DNA of 64,000 bases. It comes from Rhizobiales bacterium GAS188 (GTDB lineage Bacteria > Pseudomonadota > Alphaproteobacteria > Rhizobiales > Beijerinckiaceae). Position numbers and translations under genes: made by a program. This document shows positions 8,942-17,776 of this stretch, piece by piece. The DNA is taken from NCBI GenBank assembly GCA_900104855.1, contig FNSS01000002.1, positions 434,001-498,000 of the forward strand, written 5' to 3'. The first letter of the stretch is position 1; each line of letters begins with the position of its first letter. A model generated the notes under the pieces. The model was not told the DNA's origin. It was given only the letters and a program-made list of their open reading frames with translations, and ran no database searches.

Positions 8942-9583
8942 CTATTGCGCGGTCAGCCGACCGGGCCGGAGCACTGCTGCCAGATAGAGCCGGTTCATCC
9001 GCCGCAATTGGTCAGGAGCGCCGGGGGTCGTCGGCACATCCTTCATGGTCATGCCCACCATGGTCGTCATATTGCTGAGCACCACGGTGGCGACATCCTC
9101 GCCCTCCTTGTCATCGAGATCGGGCGCGCACGTTGTCAACGCCGTCTTGATATCGGCCAATGTCTGAGCGCAGAGTTGTTGGCGGACTTCCGTCCAGTCG
9201 GTGCGGGAGTCCAGCAAGGCGGCGAACGCCCGCGTCTGCGGGTGCTGCTTCACCAGTAGATCGATGAGGATATCGGCGAGTTCTTGCGGCGTAGCGGCGG
9301 CGGCGTGCGCGTGTACCGCGCCGAACTCCGCTCGCAGAGCCTCAGCGTATAGGCGCATGAGCGCCTCGGCCACGGCATCTTTGTTGGGAAAGAAGCGGTA
9401 GAGCGAACCGATCTTCGCATCGGCCCGCGCGGCGATCTCCGCCATCGTCGCCGCCTCGAACCCCCGCTCCTGGATCACGGCGGCGGCAGCCTGAAGCAGT
9501 TCGGCGACGCGCTGGCGGCCGACGTCGCGCTGTGGCTCCAGGGAAGCACGAACTCGGCTTGACAAAGTTGAGGATATCCTCAA
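8942..9583 (-). CDS. TetR/AcrR-family repressor
   Basis: The 213-residue protein has the TetR N-terminal HTH (residues about 25-70: ATMAEIAARADAKIGSLYRF, FPNKDAVAEALM) and an all-helical ligand domain. It is divergent from the aldo-keto reductase gene at 9713 and probably represses it and itself. No ATG is available: the frame is open only to 9601, and the best start is TTG at 9583, which lies inside a perfect 16-bp palindrome, so the repressor may bind over its own start codon. The inducer is unknown. It is carried by the 2.1-kb inverted-end unit. Confidence 0.85.
   Translation of the reverse strand: MRISSTLSSRVRASLEPQRDVGRQRVAELLQAAAAVIQERGFEAATMAEIAARADAKIGSLYRFFPNKDAVAEALMRLYAEALRAEFGAVHAHAAAATPQELADILIDLLVKQHPQTRAFAALLDSRTDWTEVRQQLCAQTLADIKTALTTCAPDLDDKEGEDVATVVLSNMTTMVGMTMKDVPTTPGAPDQLRRMNRLYLAAVLRPGRLTAQ
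9568..9583. promoter_or_regulatory. Palindromic operator candidate for the TetR protein
   Basis: TTGAGGATATCCTCAA is a perfect 16-bp palindrome at the divergent start of the tetR-like gene. A second, weaker inverted repeat (GAGGAC-GGAA-GTCCTC, 9670-9685) lies between it and the reductase start. Both sit where a TetR dimer would block transcription. Confidence 0.6.
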
Positions 9584-9712
9584 ATAGATATGCTGCTTGA
9601 GTCAGCCCTCAAGTTAATAGCGGTTCCTTTCGCCACAAGCAACTGTGGAGATGGACGCCCCAATCGGGCGAGGACGGAAGTCCTCGACCAAGCAAAGATA
9701 AGGACTCCGAGT

Positions 9713-10687
9713 ATGGAAATGCGAGAATTCGGCGGCGTGGGGATGCGGGCGTCGGTCATCGGGTTGGGCTGCAACAATTTTGGCATCTATCAAGACGCCG
9801 GGCAGGCGATTGCAGTTGTGCGCAAGGCGCTGGATGTCGGAATCAATTTCCTGGACATGGCCGGCGAACATGGGAGTGGGCTAGAGGAAAGCCTGGTCGC
9901 CGAGGCGCTGGGGCCGCGCCGCAAAGAGGTAATCATCGCCACGAAATTCGGGCAAGCCGAAATGCTCGGGCTCAAGGACGGCGACCTCGTCTTCAGCGAG
10001 GACAAGACTCGTCAAGGCGCCTCCCGCCGCTGGATCATGCAGGCCGTCGAGGAAAGCCTGACGCGCCTGAAGACAGACTATATCGATCTCTATCAGGTGC
10101 ATGTCGCCGATCCCGAAACGCCGCGCGAAGAAACCTTGCGCGCACTCGACGATCTGGTGCGCCAAGGCAAGGTGCGCGCGATCGGCGAGGCGGCGACCTT
10201 CGCCACCGCCGACGACCTGAACGCCTCGCAAGCGATCGCCGCCGCCAATGGCCTGACGCCCTTTGCCACCATGGAGGCCAATTACAGCATCCTGGTGCGT
10301 GACGCCGAGAAGACGATCATTCCCGCGCTGCGCGATCACAAGATGCGCTTGCTGCCCTATTTCCCCCTCGCCAGCGGCCTGCTGAGCGGGAAATATCGCG
10401 GTGGCGCAATACCGACGGGCTCGCGCTTGGACCGGATGCCGTTCATGAAGGGTTCCCTGCCGCAAAATCTAGGCGCCATCGATCGCTTGCAGGCGTTCGC
10501 CGAAGCGCGCGGAATCAAGTTGGCGCAACTGGCGCTGGCCTGGCTTGCCGGAAATCCGGTCGTCGGCAGCGTGATCGCCGGCGCGACAAGCGCCGAGCAG
10601 GTGGTGCAAAACGCTGCGGCGGGCGACATCAAGCTCAGCGCCGCCGACCGCGCGGAAATCGAAGCGATCGCGCCGGGTCCTGTCTAA
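9713..10687 (+). CDS. Aldo/keto reductase family oxidoreductase with substituted catalytic Tyr
   Basis: The 324-residue protein is a TIM-barrel aldo/keto reductase, a family that reduces carbonyls with NADPH. I chose ATG at 9713 (AAGGA eight bases upstream) because the family N-terminus MREFGGVGMRASVIGLGCNN starts here. The family Asp (NFLDMAGEHGSG), Lys (VIIATKFG) and His (IDLYQVHVAD) are present, but the Tyr expected five residues after Asp is His. The C-terminal cofactor segment (GSVIAGATSAEQVVQNA) is intact. It is divergent from the TetR gene, which probably controls it. The substrate cannot be told. Confidence 0.85.
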   Translation: MEMREFGGVGMRASVIGLGCNNFGIYQDAGQAIAVVRKALDVGINFLDMAGEHGSGLEESLVAEALGPRRKEVIIATKFGQAEMLGLKDGDLVFSEDKTRQGASRRWIMQAVEESLTRLKTDYIDLYQVHVADPETPREETLRALDDLVRQGKVRAIGEAATFATADDLNASQAIAAANGLTPFATMEANYSILVRDAEKTIIPALRDHKMRLLPYFPLASGLLSGKYRGGAIPTGSRLDRMPFMKGSLPQNLGAIDRLQAFAEARGIKLAQLALAWLAGNPVVGSVIAGATSAEQVVQNAAAGDIKLSAADRAEIEAIAPGPV

Positions 10688-10871
10688 AGGTCGACAGCTT
10701 CAGCCTTGTCGCGCTTGGGCCAGCTCTGCCCCGACCGGCCGCGCCGGGAAGCGGACCTTTACCGAGTCCGAGAAGGGTCTCACCGTTGGCTTTCGGCGCG
10801 AAACCGGACGTTCGACCGACAGCGCGGTCAACGGGGCCGCAGGGACTCAAGCGAAAGATTTTATCCACTAG

Positions 10872-11708
10872 GGCCTGTTTACAATCATATCGGCACGATT
10901 GCGATATTGACCGCATGGATCATGGCTGCAAAGCAATTGTCTGTCTTTTCGTAGCGTGTGGCGATCCTACGAAAGGCCTTGATCCGGCAGAAGAAGTTTT
11001 CAATGAGATGACGCCACTTGTATTTCTCGCGATCATAGTCATCGCGGCCCATTGTTCCTTTGCGAGGTGGAATAACGGCTTCTATTCCATGCTGGGCGAG
11101 AAACTCGTGTAACTCACGCGAGTCGAAAGCCTTGTCGCCGATAAATGCCTCACAGGTGACACCCTCCATCAACCTCGCGAAGAGCTTGACGTCGTGGCGC
11201 TGACCGGGAGCCAGCACAAACGCGACGAGATTGCCCAAAGCATCGACGAGCGCGCCGATTTTCGTCGTCAACCCTCCGCGCGAGCGACCGATGGCCTGAT
11301 TTTGAGTCCCCCTCTAGCGCCGGCCCCATGCTGATGGACCCGACAGATAGTTCCATCGATCATCACGTATTCGAAATCGGGATCGTCCGATAACGCCTTG
11401 AAAACACGCTCCCAAACGCCCTTTCTCGCCCACCGCCAGAAGCGGGTGTAAACCGTGAACCATTTGCCGCACTCAGTTGGAAGATCGCGCCAAGGCGAGC
11501 CTGTCCGCGCAACCCACAGCACCGCTTCCACAAACAAGCGATTGTCTCTCGCAGTCTGGCCGGCATCGCCTTCCTTGCCGGGCAATTCCCCGGCAATCCG
11601 AGCCCACCGCGCATCCGTAAGAACCGTCCGAATCAAAGCTGGCCTCCCGATTTCCAGCCTTGAATCAAATCAGCCGCAATTTGGGAATCCCGCGATTGTA
11701 AACAGGCC
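10872..11708 (-). mobile_element. IS5-family (IS427-type) insertion sequence, 837 bp
   Basis: Perfect 15-bp terminal inverted repeats GGCCTGTTTACAATC are flanked by CTAG on both sides (10868-10871, 11709-11712). The transposase is in two overlapping frames, as in the IS427 group. The insertion, together with the adjacent 2144-bp unit, splits the lysine-less ParA-like gene. Confidence 0.9.
10885..11636 (-). CDS. IS5/IS427 transposase, two frames (likely programmed frameshift)
   Basis: Frame 1 (11636-11268, 122 residues) carries the DUF4096-like N-terminal domain (LTDARWARIAGELPG, TGSPWRDLPTECGKW) and the first catalytic Asp (VMIDGTIC). Frame 2 (11271-10885, 128 residues) has the second Asp (FIGDKAFDS) and Glu (HLIENFFCRIK). 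A one-base shift near 11305 lets the sequence read through as NQAIGRSRGGLTTKIGALVD, the usual IS427 joint. The product is a DDE transposase. Confidence 0.85.
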
Positions 11709-12239
11709 CTAGTCCATGACGAGACGCCAAAAATCGTCGATGTCTCGCACCGCTCCTACGACGGGTTTTGGGAGACGATCGATCAAATCGGCTTTATGGA
11801 TGAGGCTCGAGCGGTCTTGATCCAGCCGATCGTGCTGTTCCACGTGGATGCGAGCGGGGCCGCGCTCGCTGCCGCGCAGGCGCGCGCCGGGCGATGGCCG
11901 GATCTGAACATGGTGGTTGTAACGAACAAGGGCGCAGCGCTGTTCGGTCAGGACGCACTCGAAATTCTCGCCCAATTCCCGTCGCCGCGACGCTTGGTAA
12001 TCGGCGCGCTTGACCCTTCGACCAGGGCATACTTCGAGGCGGCCGATTTCTCCTTGCCGCACTTCCTGCAGACGCCGCCGTCCGACATGTCGATTGTGAT
12101 CCGCATTGGCTTAACGGCCTGGGTCGCGCCGATTTTCACACAATTTCGGGCGTTTGAAAGGGATGTCCCGTTTGGTGTGGGGATGTCCCGGGGTCTGTTG
12201 GAAGTGGGAGTGGCGGCGTTGCTCGCCTTGAGCCGGTAG
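11709..12239 (+). pseudogene. ParA-like paralogue, 3' part after the insertions
   Basis: The frame resumes at 11709 with LVHDETPKIVDVSHRSYDGF and continues through VLIQPIVLFHVDASG and NMVVVTNKGAALFGQDALEI to WVAPIFTQF near 12146. Beyond that point the sequence changes character (GC-poor-motif repeats GATGTCCC) and the last 30 residues are probably not original. The piece belongs to the gene starting at 8495. Confidence 0.65.
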
Positions 12240-12545
12240 GCCGGGTGCTGAGTCCACGAAAGGAAAGCAACGCCATGACGAGGGACAGCACAGCAGCTGG
12301 GCTGCGGGCGAACGGGCCCATGAACGAAGCCCACCCTCCGCCGGATCTGTCGGCTACATCACGACCACTCCACGCCCATGCCGATCAGGTCAGCGGCGAA
12401 CGCCATGATGCCGCGATCGGCGAGCCGCTCAGCTGACGCCGGCGGCACATGGGGCCGGTTCCTAACCCGGTTCCCCTTGCCCCAATCCGCGACCGCGTTC
12501 GCCAGGGACTGGAGCCGCCGCGGGCGAGGCGGCGCCGGCTCAAGA
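12147..12545. other. Probable IS end of unknown type
   Basis: The stretch has repeated GGATGTCCC words near 12160-12190 and a well-spaced ribosome binding site (GAAAGGAAAGC) before an ATG at 12274 whose frame runs 54 codons (MTRDSTAAGLRANGPMNEAH). It looks like the leader of a transposase gene cut short, but I cannot name the family. Confidence 0.3.
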
Positions 12546-13387
12546 TCAGGCAGCGGCCCGCGTTTGTCCGCCGCCGGCGTAGACGCCGCCCTCGAATTTG
12601 CCGAACAGCTCGAGGACCTTTTGGTCCGCGAAGGGCAGGAGCTGCGTGAGGATCACGCCTCCAACGTTGAGCGTCGGGTCGAGCCAGAAATAGGTATTGG
12701 CGAGCCCCGCCCGGGCGAGGCTGCCGGGGTTGGCGTCCCTCCGCGGTCGTCTTCGTGTTCATGAGGAAGCTCAAGCCCCATTTCTTGTCCTGCTCGGGAT
12801 CGAGGTCGACGTCGTTCGAATAGGCTGGCGCCGCGGTTTTGAGCTTGGTGGTCGCCGATGTGGTTCTGCCCCATGATCTTGACGGTCTCGGGCTTCAGGA
12901 TCCGATTGCCGTCGAGAGTGCCGCCATTGAGCAGCGCCCGCACGAAGCGGATCGGGAGCCGTTCCGTAGAGTCCCCCGCCGCCCATATGGAACTCGGGCT
13001 CCTGCGTGAGCTCGAACGGGATCGGCATGAGGGACCCGTCGGGCTGGCGCGCATGCATGCCAACGAGGCGCGCGCTGGTCGGGCCCGAGCTTGAAGCCCG
13101 TATCCTTCATGCCGAGCGGCGCGAAGACTTTGTCCCTCAGAGGCTGACTGAAAAGAAAGTTGGGTGATTTCAATCCGTTGTGTTTCCGTTGGGTTGCGAA
13201 GCTCAAAGGAGATCACGATGGCTTGGACGGAAACCACCCGCGCGCACTATCGGCGCGACGCCTTGCGCTACGCAAGCGATCTTACCGACGCGGAATGGAC
13301 GTTGATCGAGCCGTTTCTGCCAACGGCCTCGAAGTTGGGGCGGCCGAGAAAGACGAACCTGCGCTCGGTGGTGGAGGCGATCCTTTA

Positions 13388-14489
13388 CTCACCGGTCGGC
13401 AATTAAGGCGACAAATGGCTTGTACATTGGCGCATGGTTTGGTATCATGAGCCATGAAGCGAGACGGGCGCAGCTTTGATCACCGAACACTTGAGGCCAT
13501 ACGGCTGATGGCGGTGGAGCGGGTGCGGGACGGAGAGCCGGCCTCTTCGGTTATCGCGTCTTACGGTTTCAGTCGCACGACGATCTACAAATGGGTTGCG
13601 GCCGCGGCGACACCGGGGATTGGCCTGAAAGCGCTGCTGTCTCGGCCGGCGAGTGGGCGGCCGCGCACTTTGTCCCCTCATCAGGAGCGGCAGGTTTATC
13701 GCTGGATCAATGGCCGCGACCCTCGCCAGTATGGACTGGATTTCGGCCTGTGGACGCGGTCGATAGTGGCCAGCCTGATCGAGCGCAAGTTTGACATTCG
13801 CCTTGGTGTGACCGCCGTGGGCGAATTGCTCGCCAAACTCGGGTTGACACCGCAAAAGCCGTTGCAGCGCGCCTACCAGCGCGATCCGGAAGCCATCGAG
13901 AGATGGCAGCGCGAAACCTTTCCCGCCATTGCGCGGCAGGCGAAAGCGTCAGGGGGCGAGATCTATTTCTGGGATGAGTCCGGGTTTCGTGCGGACACTG
14001 TGCACGGCAAGACTTGGGGTGTGAAAGGGCAAACACCTGTTGTCGAGCGCCCCGGTCAACGGCAATCGATCAGTGCGGCATCGGCCGTGAATTCGAAAGG
14101 CGCTTTCTGGTATTGCACTTATCAAGGCGGCCTCAACGCGGAGCTGTTTGTTGATCTGCTGCGGCGAATGATGCGGCACCGCACGAAGCCGGTGCATCTG
14201 GTGGTAGACGGCCTCCCGGCGCACAAGACGACGCTGGCAAAAGCCTATGTTGCGTCGACCAATGGGCTGCTGACGCTACACTTCCTTCCCGGTTATGCGC
14301 CCGAGTTGAACCCTGATGAACTTGTCTGGAGCCATATGAAGCGCACCGGCGTTGCCAGGACACCACTGCGCAAAAGCGAAACACTACGAGGCAAAATCGA
14401 AACCCAACTTGCAGCACTCAGGACAACGCCCGGGCTCATCCGATCATTCTTCAAGGCCCCAGCTGTCGCCTATATTACCGACTGGTGAG
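13388..14489 (+). mobile_element. IS630-family insertion sequence, copy 1 (1102 bp)
   Basis: Terminal inverted repeats CTCACCGGTCGGCAAT and CTCACCAGTCGGTAAT are flanked by the TA target duplication typical of IS630 (13386-13387, 14490-14491). A nearly identical copy of 1101 bp is at 27313-28413. Confidence 0.9.
13454..14488 (+). CDS. IS630-family transposase
   Basis: The 344-residue protein has the N-terminal HTH (SVIASYGFSRTTIYKWV) and a C-terminal DDE domain with IYFWDESGFRAD, HLVVDGLPAHK and YAPELNPDELVWSHMK. It excises and reinserts the surrounding element at TA sites. Compared with the second copy, one extra C in the run near 14457 changes the last eight residues and makes the stop fall in the terminal repeat. 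The core is intact, so it may still be active. Confidence 0.9.
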   Translation: MKRDGRSFDHRTLEAIRLMAVERVRDGEPASSVIASYGFSRTTIYKWVAAAATPGIGLKALLSRPASGRPRTLSPHQERQVYRWINGRDPRQYGLDFGLWTRSIVASLIERKFDIRLGVTAVGELLAKLGLTPQKPLQRAYQRDPEAIERWQRETFPAIARQAKASGGEIYFWDESGFRADTVHGKTWGVKGQTPVVERPGQRQSISAASAVNSKGAFWYCTYQGGLNAELFVDLLRRMMRHRTKPVHLVVDGLPAHKTTLAKAYVASTNGLLTLHFLPGYAPELNPDELVWSHMKRTGVARTPLRKSETLRGKIETQLAALRTTPGLIRSFFKAPAVAYITDW

Positions 14490-15396
14490 TATATGGCGTC
14501 GACCGGCTGCCAATGGCGCGCGATCCCCAAGGATTTTCCGCCCTACTCGACGGTGCAAGGCTACTTCTACGCTTGGTCGCACAAGGGTTTGCTGGCGCAC
14601 ATCAACCACATGCTGGTCACGGCCCTGCGCGAGATGGTCGGGCGAGAGGCCAGCCCCACGGCGGGCGTCATCGACAGCCAGTCGGTGAAGACCGCCGAAT
14701 GCGGCGGCCCCCGAGGCTTCGATGCGGGCAAGAAGCTCAAAGGCCGCAAACGCCATATCGTCACCGACACCGAGGGCCATCTGGTCGGCGTGCAGGTTCA
14801 CCCCGCCGATATCCAAGATCGCGACGGCGCGCCGGACCTGCTGGCATCGCTCCGTTCGCTCTACCCGTGGCTGCGCCATGTCTTCGCCGACGGCGGCTAT
14901 GCCGGCGACAAGCTGCGCGACGCCATGACCACGCTCGGCCAATGGACTTTCGAGATCATCAAACGCTCCGACACCGCCAAGGGCTTCGAACTCCTGCCGC
15001 GTCGATGGGTGGTCGAACGAACCTTCGCCTGGCTCGGCCGATGCCGGCGGCTCGCGAAGGACTTCGAAGCCAGCATCGAGAGCGCTATCGCTTGGATCCT
15101 CATCGCCCACATCCGCCGACTTACAAGGAGGCTGGGGCGAGCGTGAAATGCTGCCAGCCCTTATGAGTCAGACTCTCAGATAGGCGTCGAGCTTACGGCC
15201 GCTCGCGGCCTCCACGGCCTTGCCGACAAAGTCGATATTGATGCCGTATTCCCACTTCTCGCCCGGCTCGTTGGCGAGAGGCGTGGTCAGCGCCTTGTTC
15301 TCGCAAGTGATGATTCCCGGGATGCCCGCCTGCTCCATGTGCTTGCCCATGTCGGCGTTCCAGATATCGCCACAGCAGAATCCCGCGGTCGCGCTG

Positions 15397-15613
15397 CACT
15401 TAAATGGGGTCTGCCTCACTTTCCGTGCTGATGGGAACCTCGAATTCGCGAAAGACCTTTGATAACGCATGGTAAATTTGGTCCGTCCCTGTGATTTTCC
15501 CGCTACATATTTTCCCGCAGGGCCCTTCGCAAAATCCTGGTGCGTTTTCCGAATGTTATGGGTTCAAAGTGGTCTCGGCCAGCACGGAAAGTGAGGCAGA
15601 CCCTATTGAAGTG
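15397..15613. repeat. MITE-like family 2, copy A
   Basis: A 197-bp core (15407-15603) is bounded by a perfect inverted repeat starting GGGTCTGCCTCACTTTCC; with mismatches the symmetry extends outward over CACTTMAATR to about 217 bp. There is no open frame. It separates the broken serine-hydrolase gene from a 5'-truncated transposase gene, both of which lose their front here. Related copies are at 17777 and 28420. Confidence 0.75.
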
Positions 15614-16342
15614 TAAATCGACACAGGGCACGGTGTGCACGATCCTCGACGAGCAGGAGGTCAAGCCGCACAAGGTGCGCTACTACCTGGAACGTCGCGA
15701 CCCCGCCTTCAACGAGAAGATGGTGGAAGTCCTGTGCGTCTATCGCCAGGTAAAAATCCTGAAGGAGAGGCCCGATCGAAGACGGAGCCGAGCGACGCAG
15801 TGGCGATCGTCTCCTATGACGAGAAGCCCGGTACCCAGGCGACCGCCACGACGGGCCCGGACTTGCCGCCCAAACCCGGCCGGCACGCGACCTTCGGTCG
15901 TGATCATGAATACAAGCGCCACGGCACGGTCAGCTTGCTGGCCGGCATCGATCTTCTCACCGGCAAGGTGCATGCCCTGGTCAAGGATCGTCATCGCTCG
16001 CGCGAGTTCATCGAATTCCTCAAGCTTCTCAATAAGGCCTATCCGACCCATACGGCGATCAAGCTGATCCTCGACAATCATTCCGCCCACATCTCCAAGG
16101 AGACGAAAGCCTGGCTCGCCGAACAGCCCGCCGGCCGCTTCGAGTTCACCTTCACGCCCAAGCACGGCTCGTGGCTCAACCTCGTCGAGGGCTTCTTCTC
16201 CAAACTCGCTCGCTCCGTCCTGCGCCACATCCGCGTCGCCTCCAAAAACGAGCTTAAGGACCGCATCATGGCCGCCATGGATGACATCAACCAGCATCCC
16301 GTCGTCCACCCCTGGTCCTATAAGCTCGACAAGGCCGCATGA
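15614..16342 (+). pseudogene. IS630-type transposase, 5'-truncated and frameshifted
   Basis: The first frame gives STQGTVCTILDEQEVKPHKV and RYYLERRDPAFNEKMVEVL; after a shift near 15765 the second frame carries the DDE domain: VAIVSYDEKPGTQA, IKLILDNHSAHISKETKAWL, FEFTFTPKHGSWLNLVEGFF. These are the three acidic blocks of an IS630-superfamily enzyme different from the one at 13454. The N-terminal HTH is missing. Confidence 0.8.
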
Positions 16343-16545
16343 TATGATTCGAACCTCGAAAACGATGAACTAGTTGCCGAAACTTATCCTCGGTGTAAGG
16401 TTCGCCAACGGAATCGAGGTTGTCAGACGAGAGGCTTAAGCCGCTGCCGATTGGTGGTTCGCATCCGGCGGCAACTCCCAAGCTGTGGAACCACGAATAA
16501 ACCTTAGTTGACGTTTTGGCCCAACCCTCGGATAAACTAAGAACG

Positions 16546-16686
16546 ATGTTTTTCGTGCACTCGGCCTGCGAGCAGGTCGCAGCCGCGCGTGAGAACTGGA
16601 TCAAGCTTGGCTACGACTCGGCCAAGTTCGATGATGCGATCAATGGAACAGCCCCCGTCGCCTGGGCTACACAATTCATGTATTGA
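16546..16686 (+). CDS. Small hypothetical protein
   Basis: A 46-codon frame from ATG at 16546 (FVHSACEQVAAARENWIKLG, DDAINGTAPVAWATQFMY) has balanced composition. It may be the remainder of a longer gene, since no clear ribosome binding site precedes it. The family is unknown. Confidence 0.25.
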   Translation: MFFVHSACEQVAAARENWIKLGYDSAKFDDAINGTAPVAWATQFMY

Positions 16687-16724
16687 AGGTGGGTTGTCGC
16701 TGGCAGGAGGGGGTGAAGACAGGG

Positions 16725-17087
16725 ATGAGCAAGCATCCTGAAATCCATTGGAGCACACTAATGTGGAGCGGCGCGAGTGTGCTCCATCGTGTCAATCGGG
16801 TCAGCGCCACCGCGGTCGTCTCTGCCAAGATGAAGGATGAGAGCGAGTTTAGAAGCTACATTGTCACTGTCGTAATTGATCATTCGTGCGGACTTGTCGG
16901 CTACGAGGCCGATTTGCGAGACCCAGGCGGAAGCAAGAAAAGCCACATTGCGCTTAGTGCAGGCCGTCCTGACCTCTGCCTAGCAGTTCGCGACCGGTTC
17001 TTGAAGAGGTCACTCTATGCGGAGAAAGCGAGGGAACTCGGGTGGCCCATACGAGATTGGAAGGGCCGCTTGATCCGTTTCAATTGA
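16725..17087 (+). CDS. Hypothetical protein
   Basis: The frame is open from 16683; ATG at 16725 gives 120 residues and ATG at 16761 gives 108. The core (ATAVVSAKMKDESEFRSYIV, SCGLVGYEADLRDPGGSKKS) looks like a mixed alpha/beta soluble domain. No motif or family is recognised. It lies between an IS630 remnant and a truncated recombinase gene, so it may be cargo of a vanished element. Confidence 0.45.
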   Translation: MSKHPEIHWSTLMWSGASVLHRVNRVSATAVVSAKMKDESEFRSYIVTVVIDHSCGLVGYEADLRDPGGSKKSHIALSAGRPDLCLAVRDRFLKRSLYAEKARELGWPIRDWKGRLIRFN

Positions 17088-17175
17088 GATTGCTCGACCA
17101 CACCGCTTACGCTGATCGAACGTGGTTTCAGACGAAGCTCCCTGGGTGATTCGAACAACACCCAGGAGGAGCAAA

Positions 17176-17361
17176 ATGAGGAACTCGCCAACACCGGCGC
17201 AGCCGTCTACGGCTCCGCGCCAGCTCAGCGTAGCTCTCGATTCCGTGAGACTTTAGGGGATGAGCCCGCCCGAACGCCGTACGCTGCTCGCCCGGCTAGC
17301 CAGCCTCTTGCTGGAGGCCGCCGGCGTCGCGGCAGGGAGGCGTGACGATGACGAGCGGTGA
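17176..17361 (+). pseudogene. Small recombinase-associated ORF with in-frame stop
   Basis: After an AGGAGG ribosome binding site, ATG at 17176 opens a 61-codon frame interrupted by TAG at 17254. The rest (GMSPPERRTLLARLASLLLE, AAGVAAGRRDDDER) overlaps the recombinase start at 17348, the arrangement usual for the short gene that precedes large serine recombinases of this kind. Confidence 0.5.
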
Positions 17362-17696
17362 TCTTTTGCCGGCTGCGGTGCTGAAGCGCGAGGCGGTGGT
17401 CTATGTTCGGCAGTCTACGCAAGCGCAAGTCCAGACCAACCTCGAGAGTCAGCGACGACAGTACGAGCTCGTTGACGTCGCGCGACACCATGGTTTCCGC
17501 GAGATTGAGGTAGTCGATGACGACCTCGGCCGCTCCGCCAGCGGAATGGTGGCACGGCCGGGCTTCGAGCGGCTGGTGGCGTGGCTGTGCGCTGGAGAGG
17601 TTGGGGCCGTATTGTGCTTCGACGCCTCCCGATTCGCCCGCAACGGGCGCGACTGGCATCACCTGCTCGAACTTTGCGGCTTGGTCGAGGCGCGGG
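17348..17696 (+). pseudogene. Large serine recombinase, N-terminal fragment
   Basis: About 116 residues of a resolvase/invertase domain are intact: AVVYVRQSTQAQVQTNLESQ with the nucleophile Ser, DDDLGRSASGMVARPGFERL and VLCFDASRFARNGRDWHHLL. The remaining catalytic and DNA-binding parts are gone; foreign sequence begins at about 17696. Such recombinases move transposons or integrative elements. Confidence 0.75.
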
Positions 17697-17776
17697 GTCC
17701 ACGCCTCCCTTCTCTGTCGATCTTGCGGTCGGCTGCTCGCCCAGGGCTTCCAGCAGCAGATCGGCCAGCGCCTCAG

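Larger units (their letters stand above)
8724..10867. mobile_element. Passenger-only transposable unit carrying tetR and an aldo-keto reductase
   Basis: The 2144-bp unit begins TGGATAGAATCT and ends with the inverse of TGGATAAAATCT. It is flanked on both sides by CTAG (8720-8723 and 10868-10871), the target sequence used by IS5/IS427-type elements. It contains a divergent TetR regulator and an aldo-keto reductase but no transposase. It abuts a true IS5-type element that shares the CTAG at 10868. I infer mobilisation in trans by an IS5-group transposase. Confidence 0.55.
13218..15146 (+). pseudogene. IS5/IS1031 transposase gene split by IS630
   Basis: The N-terminal 57 codons (13218-13387: ASDLTDAEWTLIEPFLP ... 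SVVEAILY) and the C-terminal part (14492-15146: MASTGCQWRAIPKDFPPYST ...) join in frame across the TA duplicated by the IS630 insertion. DDE residues are visible in GVIDSQSVKT, HVFADGGYAGD and VVERTFAWLGR. It was a DDE transposase; it is inactive unless the IS630 is removed. Confidence 0.85.
13140..15175 (+). mobile_element. IS5-family (IS1031-type) element, interrupted by IS630
   Basis: Terminal repeats GAGGCTGACTGAAAAG (left) and GAGTCTGACTCATAAG (right, inverse) are flanked by a 3-bp TCA duplication, the TNA target typical of the IS1031 group. The transposase gene inside is cut by an IS630-family element at 13388-14489. Removing that leaves about 0.93 kb, the normal size. Confidence 0.85.
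12546..15396 (-). pseudogene. Serine hydrolase / class C beta-lactamase-like gene, split by nested IS elements
   Basis: Reading the minus strand and removing 13140-15175 gives one gene: the 5' piece (15396-15176) has GEKWEYGINIDFVGKAVEA with the Y-x-N-type motif, and the 3' piece (13139-12546) has DKVFAPLGMKDTGF, HMGGGGLYGT, ILKPETVKIMGQNHIG and a C-terminal strand pair. The join restores KLDAYLRDKVFAPLGM exactly. The front with the Ser-x-x-Lys motif is missing beyond a MITE-like element at 15397, and the 3' piece has at least three frameshifts. The family includes esterases and penicillin-binding-protein-like hydrolases. Confidence 0.75.

Noticed and set aside
9584-9712. The longer 365-residue form of the aldo/keto reductase starting at 9590
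   Set aside because: The extra 41 residues overlap the repressor operator region and do not fit the family N-terminus; ATG at 9713 has a good ribosome binding site.
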